A stretch of DNA of 64,000 nt, from assembly GCA_964523375.1 (NCBI GenBank), contig CAZFYG010000005.1, forward strand, positions 17,897 to 81,896, read 5' to 3'. Numbering within the stretch: position 1 is the first letter of the stretch; each line of letters opens with the position of its first letter. The translations under genes and the position numbers were made by a program. This DNA is from CAJQGY01 sp964523375 (GTDB taxonomy: Bacteria > Pseudomonadota > Gammaproteobacteria > Magnimaribacterales > D2472). The notes under the pieces were generated by a model. It saw only the letters and a list, made by a program, of their open reading frames with translations. It had not been told where the DNA came from and made no database searches. This document shows, one piece after another, positions 26,844-35,578 of this stretch.

Positions 26844-27895
26844 AATATTATCCAGAAAAAAAACTGCATAATGTTGATGCTTTGGACAATAAATTAATTT
26901 TTAATATTATTGGGAATTATGTGCTTGAATCGCAGAATGACAATGGAACTATTCCATCAAATGCAGATGGTTCATTTGATCCATGGGATTTTATAGAGTC
27001 AATTACTGCTATTAATTTTATAGGTGATATTGGCAATGCAGAGAAAGCTTTCTTGTGGCTAAAGGCAAATCAAAATGATGATGGAAGTTGGTATGCAAAA
27101 TATTCAAGTAATGGAGACATTCTTGAAAAAAATAAGCCTACTCACTTTTCACCTTATATTTCTATTGGTCTTTTGCATTACTATAAGATTTTTTTGAACA
27201 AAGAATTCTTAAAAAATTTATGGCCAACTGTTGAAAAAGCATTAAATTTCAGCCTGTCACTGCAAAATAAAAATGGAACTATACCTTGGTCTGTAGATCA
27301 AAATGGAAATATTGAAGACGATTATTTGTTAACTGGATCTAGTTCTATCCTTAAAGGAATTGAATGCGCAATGGCTATAAGCAAGATTCTTGGATTTAGT
27401 GATCAAGAGCAATGGAAACAATCATATGAATTTCTTTCAACAGCTATAAAAAACCCATCTGGTTTATTCGACCTTCAAAAAGATCGATCAAATTTTTCAA
27501 TGGATTCATATTATCCAATACTGTCTGGTTGTCTATCTAATGATGAGATAGACAAACATATCACGCATACTCTAGTTAATTTTTATGATGAAGGGTTGGG
27601 GATAAGGTGTGTTCAAGAAGAGCCATGGGTAACAGTTGCTGAGACTAATGAATTTATTATTGCGCTTGTTATGGCAAATAATAAAAAGCTAGCCAAAAAA
27701 ATACTCAATGAATCTCTAAGAATGTCTGATGATAAAAATATTCCATATATGGGGTGGCAGCATGTTCAAAATATTTTTTGGCCAGATGAAAGACCCACCT
27801 GGACCTCGGCTGCAGTTTTGCTTGCAGCTGATGCTATATTTGAGTTTACTAAAGGGTCTGATCTTTTTTTAAAAAATCAATTAGACCTTTATTAA
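26840..27895 (+). CDS. Alpha/alpha-toroid protein (prenyltransferase/squalene-cyclase-like repeats)
   Basis: 351 residues without a signal peptide. Repeated helix-turn units carry QW-like motifs: LESQNDNGTIPSNADGSFDP, KANQNDDGSWYAKY and SLQNKNGTIPWSVDQNG, each a Q-N-x-x-G-[ST] followed by an aromatic residue, as in terpene cyclase/prenyltransferase toroids and in six-hairpin glycosidases. No DxDD or other cyclase catalytic motif could be identified, so the enzyme activity is open. Its start overlaps the methyltransferase stop by four bases (ATGA), so it belongs to the same operon, and its end overlaps the converging methyltransferase gene by 15 bases. It is often called prenyltransferase in databases on fold alone; a glycoside-hydrolase-like role is an equally fair guess. 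Confidence 0.7.
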   Translation: MKYYPEKKLHNVDALDNKLIFNIIGNYVLESQNDNGTIPSNADGSFDPWDFIESITAINFIGDIGNAEKAFLWLKANQNDDGSWYAKYSSNGDILEKNKPTHFSPYISIGLLHYYKIFLNKEFLKNLWPTVEKALNFSLSLQNKNGTIPWSVDQNGNIEDDYLLTGSSSILKGIECAMAISKILGFSDQEQWKQSYEFLSTAIKNPSGLFDLQKDRSNFSMDSYYPILSGCLSNDEIDKHITHTLVNFYDEGLGIRCVQEEPWVTVAETNEFIIALVMANNKKLAKKILNESLRMSDDKNIPYMGWQHVQNIFWPDERPTWTSAAVLLAADAIFEFTKGSDLFLKNQLDLY

Positions 27896-28483
27896 ACATA
27901 CTATTGTGTCTACTCTTTCATGCTCTATGAAACCATTTTGCAAAGCTTTTTTATATATTTCATATGGGGCTTGACCACCTTTCTCAGGATCTTCGTAGAT
28001 ATCATGAATAACCAAAGCTCCTCCTTTTATGACATGTTTTGCCCATGAATTATAGTCATTTAAAGCAGATTCCATTGAGTGTCCTCCATCAATAAAAACA
28101 AGACCAGCAGATGTACCCCAAGATTTTGAAGCCATTAAAGAAGAAGCAACAATTGGCACTATATTTTCTAAATTATAATATTTGATGTTTTTTAAGAAAA
28201 GAGGGAATGTATTAACTTTGCTGTTTGCTTGATCATATACCTCATTATCAAAATACTCCTCTTTCAGCTGATGCTCTTCTGAGCCACTGTGATGATCAAT
28301 TGTATAAACCACTTCATCAGCCTCGATCGCACCATGGGCAAGATAGATGGTTGATTTGCCACAGTATGTCCCTATTTCAATAACAGGGCCCTTATAGCAG
28401 AAATTTTTAGCCCATTTATATAGAGCTTCTCCCTCATGAATTGGCATAAAACCCTTTATACTTTCAATATTTTCAATAATCAT
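27881..28483 (-). CDS. SAM-dependent methyltransferase (Methyltransf_24 type)
   Basis: 200 residues. The SAM motif is VIEIGTYCGKSTIYLA, followed by VVYTIDHHSG and the FIDGGHSMESALNDYNSW segment; this order belongs to the group containing cephalosporin hydroxylase-like and TylF/MycF-type O-methyltransferases. The conserved Asp and His in DGGH are probable metal ligands. It lies on the strand opposite the GT4 operon, overlapping the LpxL-type gene start by four bases, so the two are co-transcribed. The substrate is unknown; sugar O-methylation is suggested by the neighbours. Confidence 0.82.
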   Translation of the reverse strand: MIIENIESIKGFMPIHEGEALYKWAKNFCYKGPVIEIGTYCGKSTIYLAHGAIEADEVVYTIDHHSGSEEHQLKEEYFDNEVYDQANSKVNTFPLFLKNIKYYNLENIVPIVASSLMASKSWGTSAGLVFIDGGHSMESALNDYNSWAKHVIKGGALVIHDIYEDPEKGGQAPYEIYKKALQNGFIEHERVDTIVCLIKV

Positions 28484-29352
28484 TTATAAAAATTTTCCTT
28501 ACCAAGCGTTGATTTAAACCTTCTATGCTGCCACAAATATTCTGAAGGATACTCCCTTATTGATTTTTCAAAAATTTTATTCAAATCAGTAGACATTTTA
28601 AATGAAGAGGCCATATCAAGATTTAACTTTTTGAGATCAATTATATACTTACCATTTTTTATGTAGCTATCTAAATAATATGTTTTACAGTCAGTCTTTT
28701 TTATTATTTTGTAAGGAGCGCTTAATGTTGCAGCTGGCTGACCAAAGAATTCAATAATTTCTGCCCCCTGCAAGCCATAGTCTTGATCAGTAGCATATAA
28801 AACAGTTTTTCCAGATTTGAGCCATTTTATAAATTTAAAAGGGTTATTTTTATTACATAAACCCTTAACTCCTTTTAATCTGCCATCCTTTTGGATTACA
28901 TCAAAAAAGTCAGAGTTATGATTTCTTTCAACCCCATAAACATCAATACTCATACCCAAAAGCCTTGCATCAAGCTCTAAATGAAGGGAATGCTTAAAGA
29001 AAAGCAGAACGCCATAACCACTTTCTTGTTCTTTTTTTAATTCAGCCAATCCATTAATGCAATAATCAATCTCTTTATTGATTCGTGAATTGCTCCAAAA
29101 CCAAGCCACTCCTGTATCAAACATAACTGAACCAGATTGGGCAATATTCTCTTTTATTAATTGTTGTTTTTTATGCTCTTCTAAATCCTTAAAACATACT
29201 TCTATATTTTTTTTACTAATAGCACTTCTTTTTTTTAAAAATATATTAAATATTAGGCTAACAAGATAACTAAGCTTATTTTGATATTTTCTTGGAATAG
29301 AAATAGACAGTTTCCAAAAAATTATTAGAAGTGATAAAAAATTATTTTTCAT
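28480..29352 (-). CDS. LpxL/HtrB-family acyltransferase
   Basis: 290 residues. An N-terminal hydrophobic region (about 5-40) anchors it in the inner membrane. The catalytic H-x4-E is present in FFKHSLHLELDAR, with YGVERNHNSDFFDVI and the C-terminal EYPSEYLWQHRRFKS, both standard for late lipid A acyltransferases. It adds a secondary acyl chain to Kdo-lipid IVA or to a related glycolipid. The protein is close to typical length. Divergent from waaA, whose product makes its substrate, which strengthens the lipid A role. Exact chain specificity and whether it is LpxL or LpxM cannot be read. Confidence 0.87.
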   Translation of the reverse strand: MKNNFLSLLIIFWKLSISIPRKYQNKLSYLVSLIFNIFLKKRSAISKKNIEVCFKDLEEHKKQQLIKENIAQSGSVMFDTGVAWFWSNSRINKEIDYCINGLAELKKEQESGYGVLLFFKHSLHLELDARLLGMSIDVYGVERNHNSDFFDVIQKDGRLKGVKGLCNKNNPFKFIKWLKSGKTVLYATDQDYGLQGAEIIEFFGQPAATLSAPYKIIKKTDCKTYYLDSYIKNGKYIIDLKKLNLDMASSFKMSTDLNKIFEKSIREYPSEYLWQHRRFKSTLGKENFYK

Positions 29353-29362
29353 ATAGATTTAG

Positions 29363-29378
29363 AATGTATTATTACATT
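29363..29378. promoter_or_regulatory. Inverted repeat between the LpxL-type gene and waaA
   Basis: AATGTA and TACATT flank TTAT in the 48-base divergent gap, and AATGTA occurs again at 29379-29384. Operator function is possible, but six-base arms are weak evidence in such AT-rich DNA. Confidence 0.25.
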
Positions 29379-29400
29379 AATGTATGCAATGGTTGATTAT

Positions 29401-30636
29401 ATGAGACTACTTTTTTATAACTTATTAATTCTTATTTTCCTGCCTTTCATGCTTGCTCGAATATTAATTAAAAGTAAATATGATACGGACTACAGGCTGA
29501 ATTTAACTCAGCGACTGGGCCGCTTATCATATGATGGCCCGGAGGGCGTGATATGGTTTCATGCAGTGAGTCTAGGAGAGGTCATATCTTCTGAAAAGCT
29601 TGTAAGAGAACTCCTGGAACATTCAAAAATTTTCTTAACTGTTTCGACCCCAACAGGGCTCAGGCAGGCTAAAAAAATCTATGGTGCAGGTGTTGAAATT
29701 GCATATGCTCCATGGGATTTTAACTTATTCATTAAAAGCTATTTTAATAAAATAAAGCCCTCAGCATTAGTTATTTTTGAGACAGAAATTTGGCCATCAA
29801 TGATAAATACTGCATACCAAAATAATATTCCTGTTTTTCTCTGCAATGGAAGAATGTCAAATAATTCTTTTAAGAGATACGCTCGTTTTAAAAATATTAC
29901 TTCGGATACTCTTAAGAAAATAAAAAGAATATTTGTTCAAAGTAAAGTGCAAGCTACTCGCTTTATTGAACTAGGTGCTGATGTTAATACTACAGAGGTT
30001 GTAGGATCTGTTAAATTTGATTCTGAAGAAATTTTCATTAATTCTATGAATAATACAAATAACGAAAAAATTGTTCTTTTTGCAAGCACTCACCCTGGAG
30101 AAGATGAAATTTTAATAGACGCCTTTATCAATTTAAACCAGGAGATACCAAATACAAAACTGATAATCGTTCCAAGGCATCCAGAAAGAGCAAGTTCTAT
30201 ATCATCAATTTTAAATAAAAAAAATATTTCTAATTCCTTGAGCTATAACAGCTCACTCAATTTTAATTCAGAATCAGCAATTGTAATTGCATCTATTGGA
30301 CTGCTGAGTTCTCTATACTCACAAGCTAGCGTTGCTTTTGTTGGAGGAAGTTTGCTTGGAAGCTCGGGGGGTCACAATATAATAGAGCCAGCTGCGGCTG
30401 GATGTCCTTTTGTTGTAGGTCCGTACATGTATAACTTCCAGGATATTTTAGAGGAATTTTTAAATGCAGATGCTTGTATCCAGATAACTGAATACAAAGA
30501 AATAGAACAATCATTGAAAACAATATTGACTGATAAAGATCAGCATGAAAAAATAAATGCTTCAGCTCTAGTTACGCAAAACAAAGGTTCCTCAAAGCTG
30601 CAGGCAAATAAAATATTACAATTATTAAAAAATTAG
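29401..30636 (+). CDS. waaA: 3-deoxy-D-manno-octulosonic acid (Kdo) transferase
   Basis: About 411 residues, GT30 family. A membrane anchor of about 20 residues (LLFYNLLILIFLPFML) comes first, then GVIWFHAVSLGEVISSEKLV with the catalytic-base Glu, STPTGLRQAKK, and ETEIWPSMINTAYQNNIPVFLCNGRMS. The C-terminal half has the CMP-Kdo site region GSLLGSSGGHNIIEPAAAGCPFVVG. It transfers Kdo from CMP-Kdo to lipid IVA. The start at 29401 aligns best with the family (MRLLFYNLL against MLELLYTALL in E. coli); in-frame ATGs at 29380 and 29389 are alternatives. glnB follows after nine bases. Confidence 0.93.
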   Translation: MRLLFYNLLILIFLPFMLARILIKSKYDTDYRLNLTQRLGRLSYDGPEGVIWFHAVSLGEVISSEKLVRELLEHSKIFLTVSTPTGLRQAKKIYGAGVEIAYAPWDFNLFIKSYFNKIKPSALVIFETEIWPSMINTAYQNNIPVFLCNGRMSNNSFKRYARFKNITSDTLKKIKRIFVQSKVQATRFIELGADVNTTEVVGSVKFDSEEIFINSMNNTNNEKIVLFASTHPGEDEILIDAFINLNQEIPNTKLIIVPRHPERASSISSILNKKNISNSLSYNSSLNFNSESAIVIASIGLLSSLYSQASVAFVGGSLLGSSGGHNIIEPAAAGCPFVVGPYMYNFQDILEEFLNADACIQITEYKEIEQSLKTILTDKDQHEKINASALVTQNKGSSKLQANKILQLLKN

Positions 30637-30645
30637 GAGCATATC

Positions 30646-30984
30646 TTGAAATTAGTCACAGCAATCATCAAACCATTTAAGGTTGAGGAAGTAAGGGCTT
30701 CATTAGAAAAAATTGGGGTTTCAGGAATGACAATGACGGAAGTTAAGGGGTTCGGAAGACAAAAAGGGCACACAGAGCTGTATAGAGGGGCCGAATACAC
30801 AATAGATTTCCTTCCTAAAATTAAGTTAGAAATAGCGGTTTCTGATGATATGGTTGAGCCTGTGAAGGAGTCAATTATCGAAGCCGCGGCATCTGGTAAA
30901 ATTGGTGATGGAAAAATATTCATTTCTCCAATTGAAGAAGTTGTTAGGATTAGAACGGGTGAAACAGACGAAGAAGCTCTCTAA
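30646..30984 (+). CDS. glnB: Nitrogen regulatory PII protein
   Basis: 112 residues, the usual PII length. The T-loop reads KGFGRQKGHTELYRGAEY, with Tyr-51 available for uridylylation; the B-loop (SGKIGDGKIF) and C-loop (RIRTGETDEEAL) are also complete. It senses 2-oxoglutarate and ATP and controls nitrogen assimilation. Start is TTG, supported by an AGGAG ribosome site seven bases upstream. It is transcribed after waaA with a nine-base gap; being on the same chromosome segment as gltB/gltD is of interest but not an operon link. Whether it is GlnB or GlnK cannot be decided because no amtB is adjacent. Confidence 0.93.
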   Translation: MKLVTAIIKPFKVEEVRASLEKIGVSGMTMTEVKGFGRQKGHTELYRGAEYTIDFLPKIKLEIAVSDDMVEPVKESIIEAAASGKIGDGKIFISPIEEVVRIRTGETDEEAL

Positions 30985-31025
30985 ATACTATTAACAAAAT
31001 ACCAAAAAATAAAATTATATTCCTA

Positions 31026-31925
31026 TTGGGCCCAACTGCTTCAGGAAAAACTGAGCTGGCCATAAATCTATTTGAAAAATTTAATATAGAATTAATAAGT
31101 GTTGATTCTGTGATGGTTTATAGGGGTGCCAACATTGGCTCTGCAAAACCAACTGACGATGTGCTCTCTAATTATCCCCATCATCTTGTTAATAATAAAT
31201 CATTAAATGAAATATATTCTGTTGCAGAGTTTTGTAGTGATTCATTGCAATTAATTCAAGAAGTGCATTCAAGAAATAAAGTGCCTTTATTTGTTGGAGG
31301 CTCAATGATGTATTTCAAATCACTCTTAAGGGGAATTGATAAATTACCACAAAGAGATGATGGTTACAGGGAGGCGCTTATGAAGTTGAAAGCATCAGAG
31401 GATAGTCACTATCTCTATAATTTACTTTTCTTAAAGGATCAAGATTATGCAAGAGTAGTTAAACCAAATGATGAAAAAAGAATAATCCGAGCACTAGAAG
31501 TTATAAATACAACAGGAGAGAAAATGTCAGAACAAATCAATTCTGGCTCCAATTTAACCCTCTTTAATAAATATAATATTCATCAAATAGCAATTTACGA
31601 TCAAGATAGAGAAATGCTACATAAAAGAATAGAGAATAGGCTTTCAATCATGCTTAATGACGGTCTCATTGAAGAAGTTAAGGGGCTTGTTAATAGATAC
31701 ACCCTTAAGGAACAACATCCAATTTTAAGTGCTGTAAATTATAAGCAAACCATAAACTATCTCGAGGGCTTGATTGATAGAAAGGATTTATTTAACAAGG
31801 CTTTATATGCCTCAAGGCAATTAGCAAAGAGACAAATAACCTGGATTAGATCATGGGATGATTTAAATATATTTAATATTAATTCCCAGCGCGAAATAGA
31901 AAAAAGTATCAGAAACTTTATCTAG
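31026..31925 (+). CDS. miaA: tRNA dimethylallyltransferase
   Basis: MiaA attaches an isopentenyl group to A37 of tRNAs reading UNN codons. Seen: P-loop GPTASGKTELA, ISVDSVMVYRGANIGSAKP, PHHLVN, LFVGGSMMYFKSLLRGID and RQLAKRQITWIRSW. Only a TTG within the P-loop strand (31026) is a conventional start, but it would remove the first beta strand (KIIFLL) that every MiaA has. The frame is open upstream to a stop at 30960-30962 without ATG, GTG or TTG, so the true start is probably a non-standard codon such as ATT at 30990, five bases after the glnB stop. Coordinates given are therefore minimal. The gene lies before hflK as in other gammaproteobacteria, without hfq. Confidence 0.9.
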   Translation: MGPTASGKTELAINLFEKFNIELISVDSVMVYRGANIGSAKPTDDVLSNYPHHLVNNKSLNEIYSVAEFCSDSLQLIQEVHSRNKVPLFVGGSMMYFKSLLRGIDKLPQRDDGYREALMKLKASEDSHYLYNLLFLKDQDYARVVKPNDEKRIIRALEVINTTGEKMSEQINSGSNLTLFNKYNIHQIAIYDQDREMLHKRIENRLSIMLNDGLIEEVKGLVNRYTLKEQHPILSAVNYKQTINYLEGLIDRKDLFNKALYASRQLAKRQITWIRSWDDLNIFNINSQREIEKSIRNFI

Positions 31926-31940
31926 ATGGCTTTAAATATT

Positions 31941-31969
31941 TTCTTAAGACCATACATAAGGGATATAAT
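31941..31969 (+). promoter_or_regulatory. Promoter candidate for hflK-hflC
   Basis: TTCTTA at 31941-31946, 17 bases, then a perfect TATAAT at 31964-31969 in the 74-base miaA-hflK gap. A GAGG ribosome site follows before the hflK ATG at 32000, so the leader would be about 25 bases. Confidence 0.5.
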
Positions 31970-31999
31970 AAATTAATATTATTTAACGAGGTATCTCAC

Positions 32000-33070
32000 A
32001 TGAACTGGGAAAATAAAGATAAAGACCCATGGGGCGGCAAAAATAATTCAGGTGATTTTGATGATCTCCTAAAAAAATTCGCTTCCGTCATGGGAGCAAA
32101 AAAAGAAGGATCCTCAAACGGTTCTAATTCTTCTGGCGGTGGCTTTAATATGTCTTCTGGAAGAATGTTTTTGTATGCCTTTTTTGCATTTACTATTGTT
32201 TATGCATCTCAATGTATTTACCAATTAGATGCATCTGAAAGAGCAGTAATCTTAAGGCTTGGAAAGTTTCATGAAGAGCAAACTGAAGGATTGAATTTTA
32301 GACTTGCAGGCATAGATGATAGGTATATAGAAAATGTTTCGCTAACTAGAAGATATACCCAAACAAATAGCATGTTAACAAAAGATGAAAATATAGTAGA
32401 TGTTACTGTGTCAGCTCAATATAGGATTGCTAACCTGAAAGATTTTGTGCTCAATGTAAAAGATCCTGAAGGAAGTTTAAGGAATGCTATTGAAAGCGCT
32501 CTACGACATGTTGTTGGAGATAATACTCTTGACCAAACTTTGACTGTAGGAAGGGAAAATATTGCATTCGAAGTTCAGAATAGACTTCAGGAATATTTAG
32601 ACTTATACCAAACAGGATTGCTTGTTCAACAGGTTAATATTGAAAAAACAGATCCACCAGCTGCAGTAAAAAATGCATTTGATGATGTAGTAGCAGCAAG
32701 AGAAGATAAAGAGAGGCTTCAAAATGAAGCACAAAGATATGCTTTAACCATTGTGCCAGAAGCAAGAGGTCAAGCGCAGGCAAGAATAAGAAATGCTGAA
32801 GGTTACAAATTAGAGGTTGTTGCTAATGCAGAGGGTGAAACCGAAAGATTTAGCCAGCTTTTGCAAGAATATAGCAAGGCCCCAGAGGTAACAAGAGACA
32901 GGCTTTATTTAGATGCATTACAGTCTGTTTTGACTAATTCAACTAAAATAATGGTTGACGTTGAAGGCGGTAACAACTTGTTATACCTACCGCTGGATAA
33001 AATCATGGAAGAAAACAAGAAGCAAGATAATTACAATAGAAATAATTTAAGGAGAGACGACGATGAATAA
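32000..33070 (+). CDS. hflK: FtsH modulator HflK (SPFH protein)
   Basis: 356 residues. An N-terminal region rich in Gly, Ser and Asn (MNWENKDKDPWGGKNN) precedes one membrane segment near residues 55-72 (MFLYAFFAFTIVYA), then the SPFH/band 7 domain beginning QLDASERAVILRLG. The long coiled region around 215-290 includes NEAQRYALTIVPEARGQAQARI. With HflC it forms the periplasmic cage that surrounds the membrane protease FtsH. The GAGG site and a candidate promoter are upstream. Its end overlaps hflC by eight bases. Confidence 0.95.
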   Translation: MNWENKDKDPWGGKNNSGDFDDLLKKFASVMGAKKEGSSNGSNSSGGGFNMSSGRMFLYAFFAFTIVYASQCIYQLDASERAVILRLGKFHEEQTEGLNFRLAGIDDRYIENVSLTRRYTQTNSMLTKDENIVDVTVSAQYRIANLKDFVLNVKDPEGSLRNAIESALRHVVGDNTLDQTLTVGRENIAFEVQNRLQEYLDLYQTGLLVQQVNIEKTDPPAAVKNAFDDVVAAREDKERLQNEAQRYALTIVPEARGQAQARIRNAEGYKLEVVANAEGETERFSQLLQEYSKAPEVTRDRLYLDALQSVLTNSTKIMVDVEGGNNLLYLPLDKIMEENKKQDNYNRNNLRRDDDE

Positions 33071-33932
33071 GAGTTCGTATTTATTAGTATTTGCTGCACT
33101 AATTGTTGGTATAGCATTTAATAGTTTTTTTATTGTTGATGAAAAAGAAAAAGCAATTGTATTTCAGTTTGGTGAAGCCGTCAGAACAGATATTAAAGTT
33201 GGTTTCTCTTTTAAACTACCTATTATTCAAGAAGTGAAAAAATATGATGCAAGAATACAAACACTTGATGAAGCTCCTGACAGAATCTTAACTGTTGAGA
33301 GTAAATATCTTTTAGTTGACTCTTTCATTAAATACAAGGTATCTGATGTATTAACATTCTACAAAGCTAATAATGGAAGCTTTAATAGTCTAAACAGCCT
33401 TCTAGGCCAAAGGTCTGAATTTGTACTAAAAAATCAATTCGGAAAAAGAACTGTTAAAGAGGTCGTTTCGGGTGAAAGAGATGAGTTAATGAATACTATG
33501 CTTACTCAATTAAATGACTCAGTTGTGGATCTTGGTGTTGAAATTATTGACTTTAGAGTTAAGAGAATAGATCTTCCTTCAAATCTAAGTAATTCAGTTT
33601 ATGAAAGAATGAGAACAGAAAGAAACAGATTGGCAGAAGAGCTAAGATCTGAGGGTAAAGAGATTGCCCGAGAGATTAGAGCCATAGCAGATAAAGATAA
33701 AGTTGTTATATTGGCAGAAGCATATAAAAAATCTGAGCTCCTAAGAGGTGAGGGTGATGCAGAAGCAACCGCAATATATGCAAATGCTTATTCTGTAGAT
33801 CCAGAATTCTATGAATTTACACGAAGCTTAAAGGCTTATACAGAAACATTTAAAAGCAAATCTGATGTAATGCTTATTGACTCAGAGTCAGAGTTTTTTA
33901 AATATCTGAAAAAACAAACTCAGTCTAAATAG
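33063..33932 (+). CDS. hflC: FtsH modulator HflC (SPFH protein)
   Basis: 289 residues: N-terminal membrane anchor (about 5-24), then the SPFH domain with FFIVDEKEKAIVFQFGEAV, and the characteristic ERMRTERNRLAEELRSEGKEIAREIRA heptad region followed by LRGEGDAEATAIYANAY. It is the partner of HflK in the FtsH-associated complex. It overlaps hflK by eight bases and is seven bases before purA, matching the hflK-hflC-purA order known from E. coli relatives but without a small yjeT-like gene. Confidence 0.95.
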   Translation: MNKSSYLLVFAALIVGIAFNSFFIVDEKEKAIVFQFGEAVRTDIKVGFSFKLPIIQEVKKYDARIQTLDEAPDRILTVESKYLLVDSFIKYKVSDVLTFYKANNGSFNSLNSLLGQRSEFVLKNQFGKRTVKEVVSGERDELMNTMLTQLNDSVVDLGVEIIDFRVKRIDLPSNLSNSVYERMRTERNRLAEELRSEGKEIAREIRAIADKDKVVILAEAYKKSELLRGEGDAEATAIYANAYSVDPEFYEFTRSLKAYTETFKSKSDVMLIDSESEFFKYLKKQTQSK

Positions 33933-33939
33933 GTTTTCT

Positions 33940-35157
33940 ATGGCAGAGAACACTCTAATCCTTGGGCTTCAATGGGGCGATGAGGGTAAAGGTAAAATAG
34001 TTGATGTTCTTAGTCAGGATGTTCACGCCGTCTGCAGATTTCAAGGCGGCCATAATGCCGGTCATACTATAAAAGTCAATGGAGAACAAACAGTTCTCCA
34101 TTTAACACCCTCTGGTATCCTTCATCCTAGCACCAATTGCGTTATTGGTAATGGAGTTGTGCTTTCATTAAGAGCGCTTGACAAAGAGATTAATGAGCTC
34201 ATAGATGCAGGTATTTCATTTGATAACAGGTTTTTTATTAGTTCATCCTCTTGCCTCATCCTCCCTACACATATAAAAATTGATCAAGTTAGAGACAGGG
34301 GAGAGTCAATAGGGACTACTGGCAGAGGCATTGGACCAGCTTATGAAGATAAGGTAGCCAGGAGAGCTATTCGTTTTGGAGACTTTGCAGACTTGGACAC
34401 CTTAAAGGAAAAAATAACTAAGCTAGTTAACTATCATAATAAAGTGCTTTCTAAAATGTATGATGAGGAACCAGTTCCAGTTAATGAAGTTCTTGATGAA
34501 ATTCTTTCGTTTAAATATTTATATGACAATTTTTGCAATGATACACAAGATCTTTTGCTTCAATGGGTTCAAGACAATAAGTCCTTATTATTTGAAGGAG
34601 CTCAAGGGACTTTATTAGACATTGATCAAGGTACATACCCTTATGTTACTTCTTCAAGCACAACAGCTGGAGGAGTATCCACTGGTCTTGGCATAGGCCC
34701 TAAATATATTGATAAAGTTATTGGTATAACTAAAGCCTATACAACAAGAGTTGGAGAAGGTCCTTTTATTACAGAATTATTTGATGACAATGGTAAAAAC
34801 TTAGCTAAAAAAGGCAATGAATTCGGCGCAACAACTGGAAGGCCTAGAAGATGCGGTTGGTTGGACTTAGTAGCATTACGAAAGGCGGTTTTTACAAACT
34901 CTGTTACAGATATATGCTTAACTAAATTAGATGTTCTAGACGCCTTTACAGACATATCCATATGCACAGCATACGAAAATGGCGCACCTATTTATGAGGT
35001 TTTCGAGGGGTGGATGTCAAAAACTGAAGGAATTACTTCATTTGATGCACTTCCAGAAAAAGCAAAAATTTATATTAAATTTATTGAAAAGTATGTTGGT
35101 TGCGATATATCAATTATTTCAACTGGCCCTTCAAGAGATCAAACAATAACTAGGTAA
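33940..35157 (+). CDS. purA: Adenylosuccinate synthetase
   Basis: 405 residues. The GTP-binding GDEGKGK near the N-terminus, the IMP site GGHNAGHTI, GRGIGPAYEDK, FEGAQGTLLDIDQGTYPYVTSS, TKAYTTRVGEGPF, GATTGRPRRCGWLD and the guanine motif TKLDVLD are all intact, so the enzyme should be active: it joins IMP and aspartate using GTP in AMP synthesis. It is about 27 residues shorter than the E. coli protein. Most of that is accounted for by a shortened loop after TAYENGAPIYE. It meets nusB tail to tail with only four bases between stops. Confidence 0.96.
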   Translation: MAENTLILGLQWGDEGKGKIVDVLSQDVHAVCRFQGGHNAGHTIKVNGEQTVLHLTPSGILHPSTNCVIGNGVVLSLRALDKEINELIDAGISFDNRFFISSSSCLILPTHIKIDQVRDRGESIGTTGRGIGPAYEDKVARRAIRFGDFADLDTLKEKITKLVNYHNKVLSKMYDEEPVPVNEVLDEILSFKYLYDNFCNDTQDLLLQWVQDNKSLLFEGAQGTLLDIDQGTYPYVTSSSTTAGGVSTGLGIGPKYIDKVIGITKAYTTRVGEGPFITELFDDNGKNLAKKGNEFGATTGRPRRCGWLDLVALRKAVFTNSVTDICLTKLDVLDAFTDISICTAYENGAPIYEVFEGWMSKTEGITSFDALPEKAKIYIKFIEKYVGCDISIISTGPSRDQTITR

Positions 35158-35161
35158 GGCT

Positions 35162-35578
35162 TTACTTTTGTAATTTTAAATATTTATCAAGATAAGTATT
35201 TATAAATTTATAAGATTCAGGGTTTGAAAATTTCTTTGATAACCTTAATGACTCGTCAATTATTAGAGGCCCATCTAATTCCATCGCCTTAAATTCATTT
35301 ATTGCAAAGTAAAGAATAGATTTATCGATCAACTCCATATCAGAATTTTTTATATTTAAATCCTCTAGATTCTTTTGAATAACATCTTGATGCTCGCTTA
35401 TTGATGTCAATGATCTATTAAAATAAGCAAAATCTACATTTTTTTTCTTTGCATGTTCTTTTTTAAACTGCTTTAAAATACTATCCGCATCTTGATCATT
35501 AAAAAGAAGTTGAAAGATTGCTTGAACTAAATATTCCCTTGTACGGATAATATTTTTATATTTCGCTAAATTTTTCAA
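35162..35578 (-). CDS. nusB: Transcription antitermination factor NusB
   Basis: 138 residues, all-helical. Conserved points are TREYLVQAIFQLL near the N-terminus (usually RxxALQALYQ), IDKSILYFAINEF (usually ERAILRIAxYEL), and DGPLIIDESLRLSKKFSNPESYKFINTYLDKYL (usually VVINEAIELAKxFxxxxSxKFVNGVLDK). It helps RNA polymerase read through rRNA operons by binding boxA with NusE. Start is TTG immediately after the ribH stop (TAATTG), supported by GGAG in the end of ribH. It closes the riboflavin operon, a very widespread arrangement. Confidence 0.92.
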   Translation of the reverse strand: MKNLAKYKNIIRTREYLVQAIFQLLFNDQDADSILKQFKKEHAKKKNVDFAYFNRSLTSISEHQDVIQKNLEDLNIKNSDMELIDKSILYFAINEFKAMELDGPLIIDESLRLSKKFSNPESYKFINTYLDKYLKLQK

